10,126 nt of DNA from an uncultured Collinsella sp. (GTDB lineage Bacteria > Actinomycetota > Coriobacteriia > Coriobacteriales > Coriobacteriaceae). Location: positions 1-10,126 of the forward strand of contig CABUZI010000060.1 of assembly GCA_902496005.1 (NCBI GenBank), written 5' to 3'. This document shows positions 1-6,419 of this stretch, piece after piece. A model generated the notes under the pieces. The model searched no databases. It was not told where the DNA came from and saw only the letters and a list, made by a program, of their open reading frames with translations. A program made the position numbers and the translations under genes. How positions within the stretch are numbered: the stretch's first letter is position 1; every line of letters begins with the position of its first letter.

Positions 1-1845
1 ATCACTCTCCGTATAGGTTCTTTGGTATCCGAGCAAATATAGGCATATCCCAACGATTATAGAGGATAGGGTTCCCGCAACCGCCGCCTTGGCGACGACC
101 GCGGCTGCAAGGCCGGCAATTTCCATATGGTGTGCAAGACAGGACGCCGCTGCGCAGCCTATGCCGGTGACAGCGATGGCGGCGATTGCGGCAAGGTTTG
201 AGCCCTGATCGGCACGCTTGGCATGGGCATTGAGCAGTGCAGATGACGCTGCGGCAGTTGCCGCGACAAGCACAACGGCAGCCCAAAGGAGCGGGTCTCC
301 CAGCGCTGCGGCAACGTTACCGAGCCCCAGCACGCCTCCGGCTGAAAGCGCGACCGTGGCCAGACGGGCAAAAAGCGCGCCAATGCCCGTTGCCGCGGCG
401 GCGCTTGCCGGGCCGAGCCAAAATGACGCGACGCCGGCGGCGACCCCAGCTGCCAGGAAGGTATTGCCGGTCAGACAGCCAAGCGCGAGTGCACAGGTGA
501 GCGCGGCGCTCGCGGCAGTCTCGGTGCGACCCCAGGCGATCCACCAACCGGACATGGCGGCGGCAAAGATCACCGCGATGGGCAGCATCGACAGGATGCC
601 CTGTGCCTGCATGGTGGCGTTGGCCATGAGCACCAAAAAGCCCACGGCCGAGATGGCCGAGCCAATCTGCGGGGCCAGGCCGGCGGCCGCCCCAATTGCG
701 ATGGCCGCGGCAATAAGTCCGGGAAGCGCCGCGACGCCAGCCGTCTGCATGATCAAAAAGCTAAAGGCACCGCACGTTAGCGCCGAGATGGCGCGCATGG
801 TGTAATCGCGCGCGTGGCTCCAGCGCGTGCCGGCCCAGCCGAGTGCGGGGTCGACCTCGATGGTGTCGTCCTCATAGGGTAACGATTCGATATCGTCTGC
901 CGCGCGCTCGTCATCCGACAGCTCGCCCACCATCTGCTCCAGGCTGCGACGGCCCTCGCGCACGCTGCCCAAGCCGGCGAGCAGCTGGTCGCAAAATGCC
1001 TCGATGCTGTTGGGGCGGTCTTGCGGCATGGGGGAGAGGGCGCTCATGAGCGCAGCCTCGGCTCCCGGGGGAAAGTGCGGGATGAGCTCGCTGGGGTAGG
1101 TGGCACCGCCGATGATACGGCCGAGCGAGTCGCCGGGCGTGGCGGCCATAAAGGGGGCGCTGCCGCACAGGCCCTCGTAGATCACGCAGGCGAGGGCAAA
1201 GACATCGGCGCGCTCGTCGACTGTGCCGGTCTCGATATCGAGCTGCTCGGGTGGCATGTAGCCGATGGTGCCGCCGCGCGAGCCGCCAAAGCCGCCGGCA
1301 GACGACAGTCGCGCCATGCCAAAGTCGGTGAGCTTTACGTTGCCCGAGTGGTCGATGAGCACGTTGGCGGGCTTAATGTCCAGGTGGAGTACGCCATTAC
1401 TATGGGCGAAGGTGAGTGCCTGGCCCAGGGCATCGGCAATGGCCGCGGCCTCGTCAAAGGTAAGTGAGTGGCCGTCCACGCGGTGCAAAAACTCGGCCAG
1501 CGACATGCCATCGACATATTCCATAACCAGGTAGGCATAGGCTGTGTCGTGTGTAAAGTCGATGACCTGCACGATATTGGGATGTTGAAGCATGGCGGCA
1601 GTGTGCGCCTCGCGCAGGACATCCATGATGTCGCTGGCGGGCATGCCGGCACCGTTGATAAGGGGGATGCGCTTAATGGCGACGCGGCGGCGCAGGTGCG
1701 TGTCGCGGCAGATCTCGATGGAGCCAAAACCGCCGGTCGCAAGTGTCTCGAGCGGCTGGTACCGCTTGAGCAGCTCGCGAGAGCTGGTGCCCTCCAAGGG
1801 AACGTCCGGCGAGAACCGGGCGGTATGTTGCGAGAAAAGCGGCAT
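1..1845 (-). CDS. Ser/Thr protein kinase with polytopic membrane C-terminus (3' end outside window)
   Basis: This frame is open for all 615 codons from ATG 1845-1843 to base 1, so the C-terminus is missing. Residues about 29-290 form a Hanks-type Ser/Thr kinase domain: Gly-rich loop TGGFGS (37-42), VAIK with Lys58, a helix-C Glu (79), catalytic loop HLDIKPAN (154-161), DFG (174-176), MPPE in place of APE (197-200), and QDRP near 277. After an acidic linker (about 305-335), hydrophobic stretches run from about 350 to past 600, suggesting eight or so membrane helices. The kinase should face the cytoplasm and phosphorylate proteins. No PASTA repeats are present in the visible part. Leu replaces the Arg of HRD, so this is a non-RD kinase. 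The start is supported by GAGGG at 1852-1856, six bases upstream. It lies downstream of, and co-oriented with, the YcxB-like gene but seems to have its own promoter. Substrates are unknown. Confidence 0.93.
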   Translation of the reverse strand, partial: MPLFSQHTARFSPDVPLEGTSSRELLKRYQPLETLATGGFGSIEICRDTHLRRRVAIKRIPLINGAGMPASDIMDVLREAHTAAMLQHPNIVQVIDFTHDTAYAYLVMEYVDGMSLAEFLHRVDGHSLTFDEAAAIADALGQALTFAHSNGVLHLDIKPANVLIDHSGNVKLTDFGMARLSSAGGFGGSRGGTIGYMPPEQLDIETGTVDERADVFALACVIYEGLCGSAPFMAATPGDSLGRIIGGATYPSELIPHFPPGAEAALMSALSPMPQDRPNSIEAFCDQLLAGLGSVREGRRSLEQMVGELSDDERAADDIESLPYEDDTIEVDPALGWAGTRWSHARDYTMRAISALTCGAFSFLIMQTAGVAALPGLIAAAIAIGAAAGLAPQIGSAISAVGFLVLMANATMQAQGILSMLPIAVIFAAAMSGWWIAWGRTETAASAALTCALALGCLTGNTFLAAGVAAGVASFWLGPASAAAATGIGALFARLATVALSAGGVLGLGNVAAALGDPLLWAAVVLVAATAAASSALLNAHAKRADQGSNLAAIAAIAVTGIGCAAASCLAHHMEIAGLAAAVVAKAAVAGTLSSIIVGICLYLLGYQRTYTESD

Positions 1846-1925
1846 GGCCAACCCTCGTGCGTTTAAAGTTCGTTTGCGAGTGGCGGGCGCGGAGCCGAGC
1901 CGTTCGCGGTGGCATAGATGCTGCT

Positions 1926-1934
1926 AGTGTAGCA
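1926..1934 (-). promoter_or_regulatory. Candidate extended -10 promoter of the left kinase
   Basis: On the minus strand the sequence reads TGC-TACACT, an extended -10 with four of six consensus bases. It would place the transcript start near 1919 and leave a leader of about 75 bases before the kinase ATG at 1845. No good -35 box is visible at normal spacing, which is tolerated for extended -10 promoters. The same TGN-TACACT arrangement occurs upstream of the right-hand kinase operon. Confidence 0.4.
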
Positions 1935-1989
1935 CGCTCGGGTGCATGGGGAGGATAGCGGGATGCGAGGCTGCCCGTCTGGCTTGGCC

Positions 1990-2706
1990 TTAGCGCTTCT
2001 TCTTGTTCTTCTTCTGCTTGCGCTGCTTGCCCTTGTTGTCCTGGGGCTTGTCGCCCTGCTTGGCCTCGGCGGCGGCCTTCTCGGCCTTCATTTTCTTCTT
2101 CTTGGTCTCGATGCGGAGTTTTTTGTTGATGCGGGCCTTGAGGAAGGGACCGAACTGCTCGGCATCGCCGCGGACAAAGGTGTCCTTAGGGATCGTCACG
2201 CCCTGGTCGGCGAACATGGCCACAAAGATGCGCTCGCCGTCGAGCACGTGGTCGAGCTTTTCAAACGGGAAGAACTGTGACTTGCCGCTCTTGCCCCAAA
2301 CCATCAGGCCGTCCTCGTTGGCGGCGACGCGGCGATAGCGGCCACCCATGGACTCGTCGGCCTCAACGGCGTCGATAAAGTCGCGGGCGAGGGTGTGGTG
2401 CAGGTTTTTGCTCCACCAGGCCAAAAAGGCGCCGAACACGATCAGGACGACGCCAAACTTGATCCAGTTGCCGCCGGCCACCAGCATGCCGATGCCGATG
2501 AGCGCGGCAATTGCCGCGGCGACATACAGCGAGCCGCGACGCCTGGGCGAGGCGACCAGGCGGGCGAAGTCGGTGACCAGGTCGTTTTCGTACTGGTACT
2601 CGTTGAGGTACAGGATGCCGTCGTCGGCTGCGGCCTGCTCCTCGAGCGCGACCTCGACCTGGTCGGCTGCTTCGGAGGGGACGAGGTTGCTCTCTGCGTC
2701 TGCCAT
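1990..2706 (-). CDS. YcxB-like membrane protein with Lys-rich C-terminal tail
   Basis: A 238-residue protein. Residues 1-30 are acidic and probably disordered. Two hydrophobic segments follow at about 60-78 and 82-97, separated by a short GGNW turn, as in the YcxB-like family. Residues about 110-194 resemble the family's C-terminal soluble domain: RVAANEDGLMVWGKSGKSQF, then FPFEKLDHV, and the hallmark TIPKDTF (171-177) before a short helix. The function of this family is not established. Residues 195-238 are extremely basic: 21 of 44 are Lys or Arg, against 5 acidic residues. Such a tail could bind nucleic acid or acidic membrane lipids; that is inference. I chose ATG 2706 because AGGAG lies at 2717-2721 (ten-base spacing). 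Upstream in-frame starts to 2913 would overlap the dnaX start. The gene is divergent from dnaX, sharing 115 bp of promoter region, and lies 144 bp upstream of the kinase gene. Confidence 0.82.
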   Translation of the reverse strand: MADAESNLVPSEAADQVEVALEEQAAADDGILYLNEYQYENDLVTDFARLVASPRRRGSLYVAAAIAALIGIGMLVAGGNWIKFGVVLIVFGAFLAWWSKNLHHTLARDFIDAVEADESMGGRYRRVAANEDGLMVWGKSGKSQFFPFEKLDHVLDGERIFVAMFADQGVTIPKDTFVRGDAEQFGPFLKARINKKLRIETKKKKMKAEKAAAEAKQGDKPQDNKGKQRKQKKNKKKR

Positions 2707-2745
2707 GCTCTTTGGACTCCTATCGCGGCGGGCTCGCCGTACGGG

Positions 2746-2751
2746 TATTAT
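2746..2751 (+). promoter_or_regulatory. Possible -10 box for dnaX
   Basis: TATTAT matches five of six bases of the -10 consensus and lies in the 115-bp divergent region. It would start transcription near 2758, giving a leader of about 64 bases. No clear TTGACA-like -35 is present, so this is tentative. On the opposite strand, TATACT (2806 to 2801) could serve the divergent YcxB-like gene. Confidence 0.3.
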
Positions 2752-2821
2752 GGAATGCAGTATGTCGTGCGACCGCATGGCCGCCGCGGCAACAAGACTC
2801 AGTATACCCGGGGGAGCACCC

Positions 2822-5248
2822 ATGGAATCGTTGTACCGAAAGTATCGCCCGCTCACCTTCGACTCCGTGGTGGGCCAGCAACATATCGTCTCGACGCTCG
2901 AGCACGCCATCACCGAGGGGCGCCTGTCCCACGCCTACCTGTTCTGCGGACCGCGCGGCACGGGCAAGACCACCATGGCGCGCATTCTGGCCAAGGCGCT
3001 GCTGTGCCGCAATGCCGAGGCGGCGCGCGCCGAGGGTGCAAGCGGCTGCATGCCCGACGGTACTTGCGAGGAGTGCGAGCTCATCGCCGAGGGCAACCAC
3101 CCGGATGTCTACGAGCTCGATGCCGCAAGCCGTACCGGCGTGGACAACGTGCGCGAGGAGATCATCAACTCCGTCAACTTTGCCCCAGTGCGCGGCAAGT
3201 ACAAGATTTATATCATCGACGAGGTCCACATGCTCACGACGGCGGCGTTCAACGCGCTGCTCAAGACGCTTGAGGAGCCGCCGGCACACGTGATCTTTGT
3301 GCTGTGCACCACCGACCCGCAAAAGATTCTGGAGACCATCCTCTCGCGCTGCCAGCGTTTCGATTTCCATCGCATCGGCAACGAGGATATCGAGTATCGC
3401 TTGGCATACGTGTGCGAGCAGGAGGGCTTCGATTACGACGACGAGGCGCTGGCTATCGTGGCGCGCCATGCCAAGGGCGGCATGCGCGACGCGCTCTCCA
3501 CGCTGGAGCAGCTGAGCGTTTTTGGCAACGGCGCCGTGCATGCGGACGATGCCCGTTCGCTTTTGGGCGAAGTTTCGGACCAGATTCTAGGCGAGTTTGC
3601 GCGCGCCATTGCTGATCGCGATGTCGCCGAGCTGTATGGGCTCATTCGCGCACAGGTCGAGGAAGGCAATGACCTGCTTGAGCTGACGCGTGACTTGGTG
3701 GCGCATGTGCGCGACGTGTATGTTGCCTGCGTTGCCGGTGCCCGTGCCGAGCTGTTTGAGGGCGGCTCCGAGCAGGCCGAGGCGCTTGCTGCCGAGGCCG
3801 CTGCCTTTGGCGAGCATCCTGCCGACCGCCTGGCCCGTGTGCTGACAGTGCTCGACGATGCCGCACTGGAGATGAGGGGTGCGAGCGACGTGCGCCTGGT
3901 GCTCGAGATCGCCTGCACGCGTCTGGCACGTCCCGAGGCTGATTTAACGATTGAGGCATTGGCCGAGCGCGTGGCACGCCTGGAGGCCATGGTTGCCAAC
4001 GGCGCCGTGCCGGCGAGCGTGGCTGCTGCTCAGGCCGCCGCGCCTGCAGCATCCGTACCCGCTGCTGCCCAACAGCCGACGCTCATTTCGGGCGCTCGTG
4101 CTGCCGCTCCGGCGGCATCCGCTGCCCCTGCTGCTACGTCCGCGCGCCAGGGTGGCATGCCTTGGGACCGTGGTGCTGCCGCTCCGGCGGCTCAGCCTGC
4201 ACCCGTGTCAGCTTCCAAGCCTGCAGCGCCTGCACCTCAGCCTGCGCCGGCTCCGACGCCTCAGCCCCAGTCCAACAATGCCTCCCAGGTTGCTGCCGCC
4301 GGCGCCGCCGAGACCCCCGCGGTCGAGGACGCCGGCGAGCTGCAGCGCAAATGGGCCGAGGTCGTCGAGCGCGTCAAGGCGCGTCAGGCTTCCTACGCAG
4401 GGCTTTTGCTCAACGCCCGCGCCACGGCCGACGACGGCTCCAAGCTCACGGTCTCGTTCCCCGCGGGTTCGACTTTTGCCATTAAGATGCTCGGTCGCGC
4501 CGATACGCAGTCGGTGGTCCTACCGACGGTCTGCGCGGTCTTCGGTCGTCGTACCGTCGACTATGTCCTGGATGGGGGTGGCACGCCGGCTCCTCAACAT
4601 GAGGAGCATTCTCCATCTGCACGGGCTGCGGCATCTGCGGACCCGCAACCCGTGTCCTCGGCGGCCCCTGTATCCTCGAGCGCCAGCGCGCCGCAGCAGC
4701 AAGCGGCACCGGTAACGGCATCGACCTCGTCGGCGCCTAAGCCCGCGGCGCCCAAACCGGCTGCTCCGACACCCGCGCCCAAGCCCGTCTCGCCCGCGCC
4801 CAAGTCGTCTGACCTGGGCAAAGCCCCCTGGCTACGCTCCGACAACCCCGCCGGTGCTCCTGCCACGGGTAAGCTCCCGACCGAGCCCGCACCCCGTGCG
4901 CCCGAGCGCTCGGCTGCCCCCAAAGCTCAGCCTGTCGCGCAGTCCGCGCCGTGGGAATCCGAGCAGGTGCCCTACGACGACGCTATGGTCGGCGGCTTCG
5001 CTGGCGATGCGAGCGGGGACGATCTGCCTCCGTTCGACGTGCCGGGTGCGACGCCCGCGCCCAAGTCCGCTGTAGCTGCCCCCAAAGAGGAGGACGCTCC
5101 TGCAGCTCCCTGGGAGTCCAACCCCGGCGCCGGCAGCCCCTTCGGCCACCAGGGCGCAGCCCCGAGCATCCCGCAGACCGAGGACGAGGCCAAAGACCTC
5201 ATCCGCAGCGTCTTCGGTCAGGCCACCATCTTCAAACCGGTGGAGTAG
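2822..5248 (+). CDS. dnaX: DNA polymerase III subunit gamma/tau
   Basis: Encodes 808 residues. DnaX is the AAA+ motor subunit of the clamp loader, which opens the beta clamp and places it on primed DNA. The N-terminus MESLYRKYRPLTFDSVVGQQ is diagnostic. Visible motifs are Walker A GPRGTGKT (43-50), four zinc-binding Cys (62, 76, 82, 85), Walker B IIDEVH (131-136), and SRC with arginine finger Arg176. Residues to about 395 are the conserved AAA+/collar part. Two Pro/Ala-rich linkers (about 395-500 and 586-785) flank a compact domain at about 505-585 starting near ELQRKWAEV, and a conserved-looking tip IRSVFGQATIFKPVE ends the protein. The linkers make it longer than E. coli tau (643 residues). 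ATG 2822 is chosen over the in-frame 2348 start because GGGGGAG sits five bases upstream and homology begins there. No A-AAA-AAG slippery site was found, so a frameshifted gamma form is not indicated. Confidence 0.97.
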   Translation: MESLYRKYRPLTFDSVVGQQHIVSTLEHAITEGRLSHAYLFCGPRGTGKTTMARILAKALLCRNAEAARAEGASGCMPDGTCEECELIAEGNHPDVYELDAASRTGVDNVREEIINSVNFAPVRGKYKIYIIDEVHMLTTAAFNALLKTLEEPPAHVIFVLCTTDPQKILETILSRCQRFDFHRIGNEDIEYRLAYVCEQEGFDYDDEALAIVARHAKGGMRDALSTLEQLSVFGNGAVHADDARSLLGEVSDQILGEFARAIADRDVAELYGLIRAQVEEGNDLLELTRDLVAHVRDVYVACVAGARAELFEGGSEQAEALAAEAAAFGEHPADRLARVLTVLDDAALEMRGASDVRLVLEIACTRLARPEADLTIEALAERVARLEAMVANGAVPASVAAAQAAAPAASVPAAAQQPTLISGARAAAPAASAAPAATSARQGGMPWDRGAAAPAAQPAPVSASKPAAPAPQPAPAPTPQPQSNNASQVAAAGAAETPAVEDAGELQRKWAEVVERVKARQASYAGLLLNARATADDGSKLTVSFPAGSTFAIKMLGRADTQSVVLPTVCAVFGRRTVDYVLDGGGTPAPQHEEHSPSARAAASADPQPVSSAAPVSSSASAPQQQAAPVTASTSSAPKPAAPKPAAPTPAPKPVSPAPKSSDLGKAPWLRSDNPAGAPATGKLPTEPAPRAPERSAAPKAQPVAQSAPWESEQVPYDDAMVGGFAGDASGDDLPPFDVPGATPAPKSAVAAPKEEDAPAAPWESNPGAGSPFGHQGAAPSIPQTEDEAKDLIRSVFGQATIFKPVE
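4160..5116 (+). repeat. Recurrent Pro-Trp micro-motif in DnaX linkers
   Basis: Four short Trp-centred motifs recur in the otherwise Pro/Ala/Ser-rich disordered linkers: MPWDR (residues 446-450), APWLRS (668-673), APWES (709-713) and APWES (762-766). The remaining linker is nearly free of aromatic residues. Their regular form suggests peptide docking sites; this is inference. Confidence 0.55.
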
Positions 5249-5269
5249 CCGTACGGGCGGGTATACTGC

Positions 5270-5743
5270 TCAAGAAGAGAACCCCTTGCCCGGGCGCATT
5301 TGTATTTCGGACATGTGTAGTGTGGTGCCGCGTATGTCGCATTTGAGCAGACAGGTGCGTGACGGTCGGCCTAGGATGCTGAGGTCGATACGATACGTCG
5401 CATGGCTGTCCGTGTACTCGACTTGCTCGGCGTTAATGGTTGCTCCGATTGCCAAATAAACGCCTAGCTCGGCATCGACAATCTTGAAGTCCTTTATCTT
5501 GACCTTGAACTCTTGATAGAGGGACGGGCTGTTGTAGTAGACGGTTCGGGTTCCGTCGGTGCACTCATCGGTCGTCTCCCATTTGACGACGGGCTGGTCC
5601 GAGCTGGCTATCAGCAGTTCTGCTCCAAAAGCTATGGCATGGGTGATGACAACCAGCAATGCCCAGCCGACAAAGAGATAGAGAACCACATATGCAACGG
5701 GGTGTTTTGAGCGGATGTTTTGGAGCGCGTTGGGGGCATTCAT
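5270..5743 (-). CDS. Hypothetical single-helix membrane protein
   Basis: A 157-residue protein I do not recognise. Residues about 16-45 are hydrophobic (AYVVLYLFVGWALLVVITHA and onward), predicting one N-terminal membrane anchor or uncleaved signal. The remaining ~110 residues look beta-rich and polar, with three Cys (in DECTDG and CLLKCD), fitting an extracytoplasmic domain. The start is well supported: minus-strand GGAGG at 5750-5754 sits six bases before ATG 5743, and a perfect TATAAT lies 35 bases further up. The gene is convergent with dnaX, only 21 bp apart, and separates dnaX from ybaB-recR, which are usually adjacent. Its base composition is lower in G/C than its neighbours: 5461-5520 has 27 G/C of 60, against 43 of 60 in 4321-4380. 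This suggests a later insertion. It could be a lineage-specific surface protein; no function can be assigned. Confidence 0.75.
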   Translation of the reverse strand: MNAPNALQNIRSKHPVAYVVLYLFVGWALLVVITHAIAFGAELLIASSDQPVVKWETTDECTDGTRTVYYNSPSLYQEFKVKIKDFKIVDAELGVYLAIGATINAEQVEYTDSHATYRIDLSILGRPSRTCLLKCDIRGTTLHMSEIQMRPGKGFSS

Positions 5744-5777
5744 GGGGCACCTCCAAATTACTATCTATGGCAATCAA

Positions 5778-5783
5778 ATTATA
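5778..5783 (-). promoter_or_regulatory. Perfect -10 box for the 5270-5743 gene
   Basis: The minus strand reads GGGG-TATAAT-TTGATT, a perfect -10 hexamer 34 bases before the gene's start codon. A weak -35 candidate, GTGACG (5804 to 5799), lies 15 bases upstream. The transcript would start around 5771. Confidence 0.55.
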
Positions 5784-5886
5784 CCCCGCTGCCATGCGCG
5801 TCACCGTGAGCAACGGATCGGCATGCAGGTCTTTAGCGGTGCACATGAAATGTCGGATTCCGGCTCTACAAGATTTAGCTTTCAAT

Positions 5887-5921
5887 ATTATGCAGATGCG
5901 AATTATTCAACTTTGCATAAT
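5887..5921. repeat. Nested operator-like dyad
   Basis: Outer arms ATTATGCA (5887-5894) and TGCATAAT (5914-5921) are perfect inverted repeats. The inner GAAT-T-ATTC (5900-5908) is a second inverted repeat with the same centre, base 5904. In total 13 of 17 base pairs are symmetric. No T-run follows, so a terminator is unlikely; a binding site for a dimeric or tetrameric regulator is more plausible. It lies 144 bp upstream of the minus-strand gene's start and 163 bp upstream of ybaB. Confidence 0.5.
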
Positions 5922-6038
5922 CTTCGGGTGCGGCTTGCACTCCAGGACATGTATATCGACTGAGGTAGCGTGACTGCCCCGCTTGCTGGCCGCGCGCCGT
6001 GGTACGATTTTTGAGTTTGAAAGTCCCGCCGCGTCCCG

Positions 6039-6070
6039 GCTGCCCTTGCAGCTCGGCGTGCGGCCGCACG
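6039..6070 (+). promoter_or_regulatory. Hairpins in the ybaB leader
   Basis: A small stem GCTGC / GCAGC (6039-6043 with 6048-6052, four-base loop) is followed by a perfect 14-bp palindrome CGTGCGGCCGCACG at 6057-6070. The palindrome ends one base before AAAGGAG, the ybaB ribosome binding site (6072-6078). In RNA it could fold into a five-pair stem next to that site; in DNA it could bind a symmetric protein. Confidence 0.4.
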
Positions 6071-6083
6071 TAAAGGAGCCATC

Positions 6084-6404
6084 ATGGCCGGTATGAACAT
6101 GCAGCAGATGATGAAGCAGGCCCGCAAGATGCAGGAGCAGCTTGCCGCCGCGCAGGAGAACCTCAAGTCCCAGACCGTCGACGCCTCTGCCGGCGGCGGC
6201 ATGGTCAAGGTGACCGTTAACGGCGAGATGGAGCTCGTCAACCTCACCATCGATCCCGATGCCCTCGATCCCGAGGACGTCGATATGCTGCAGGACATGA
6301 TTATGGCTGCCGTCAACGAGGCCGTCCGCGGCGTCAACGAGCTCGCCAACAAGCAGATGGGCGCCATCACCGGCGGCCTCAACATCCCGGGCATGCCGTT
6401 CTAA
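6084..6404 (+). CDS. ybaB: YbaB/EbfC family nucleoid-associated protein
   Basis: A 106-residue protein, the usual size of the family. YbaB/EbfC proteins are small homodimers that bind DNA and are thought to act in nucleoid organisation and possibly recombinational repair. The N-terminal helix NMQQMMKQARKMQEQLAAAQ is the family signature. It is followed by the beta-sheet part with GGGMVKVTVNGEMELVNLTI (38-57), where GxGxVxVxxNG is typical, then DP-rich turns and a long helix DMLQDMIMAAVNEAV, ending in GLNIPGMPF. ATG 6084 has AAAGGAG five bases upstream. recR follows after 15 bp, consistent with the conserved ybaB-recR operon. dnaX, the usual upstream partner, is separated by the minus-strand insertion, so ybaB probably needs its own promoter here. 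Confidence 0.96.
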   Translation: MAGMNMQQMMKQARKMQEQLAAAQENLKSQTVDASAGGGMVKVTVNGEMELVNLTIDPDALDPEDVDMLQDMIMAAVNEAVRGVNELANKQMGAITGGLNIPGMPF

Positions 6405-6419
6405 GACACGCATATATAT

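Larger units (their letters stand above)
5744..6083 (+). other. 340-bp intergenic region, A/T-rich in its first two thirds
   Basis: No gene is supported here. Short frames exist on both strands but none has a ribosome binding site or recognisable protein. It holds the promoter of the minus-strand gene (about 5778-5804), a 35-bp interrupted dyad (5887-5921), a weak promoter candidate for ybaB with TACGAT at 6003-6008, and a GC-rich ybaB leader with two small hairpins. Composition switches from A/T-rich to G/C-rich near 5965. Confidence 0.6.

Noticed and set aside
218..805. 195-codon plus-strand open frame and other plus frames in 1-1900
   Set aside because: They are antisense to the kinase membrane domain. 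Their Ala-rich content mirrors the Ala/Gly-rich hydrophobic helices, and there is no ribosome site.
2348..2821. N-terminal extension of the dnaX frame by 158 codons
   Set aside because: DnaX homology begins exactly at MESLYRKYRP (2822), which has a good ribosome site. The extension lies opposite the YcxB-like gene.
2707..2913. Earlier starts for the YcxB-like gene up to 2913
   Set aside because: They would run into the dnaX coding region and lack a ribosome site. ATG 2706 has AGGAG upstream.
2720..3541. 273-codon minus-strand frame opposite dnaX
   Set aside because: It is a shadow of the conserved AAA+ region of dnaX, with no start signal.
2822..5248. Programmed -1 frameshift producing gamma from dnaX
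   Set aside because: No A-AAA-AAG or similar heptamer with a following stem was seen. The longest A runs in the gene are too short.
5249..5269. Bidirectional terminator between dnaX and the convergent gene
   Set aside because: Only a four-pair CCGTACGG palindrome is present with no T-run on either strand; too weak to call.
5715..5973. Short plus-strand frames ahead of ybaB
   Set aside because: They have no ribosome binding site, overlap the minus-strand gene's start and promoter, and show no recognisable protein. A decayed gene remnant cannot be excluded.
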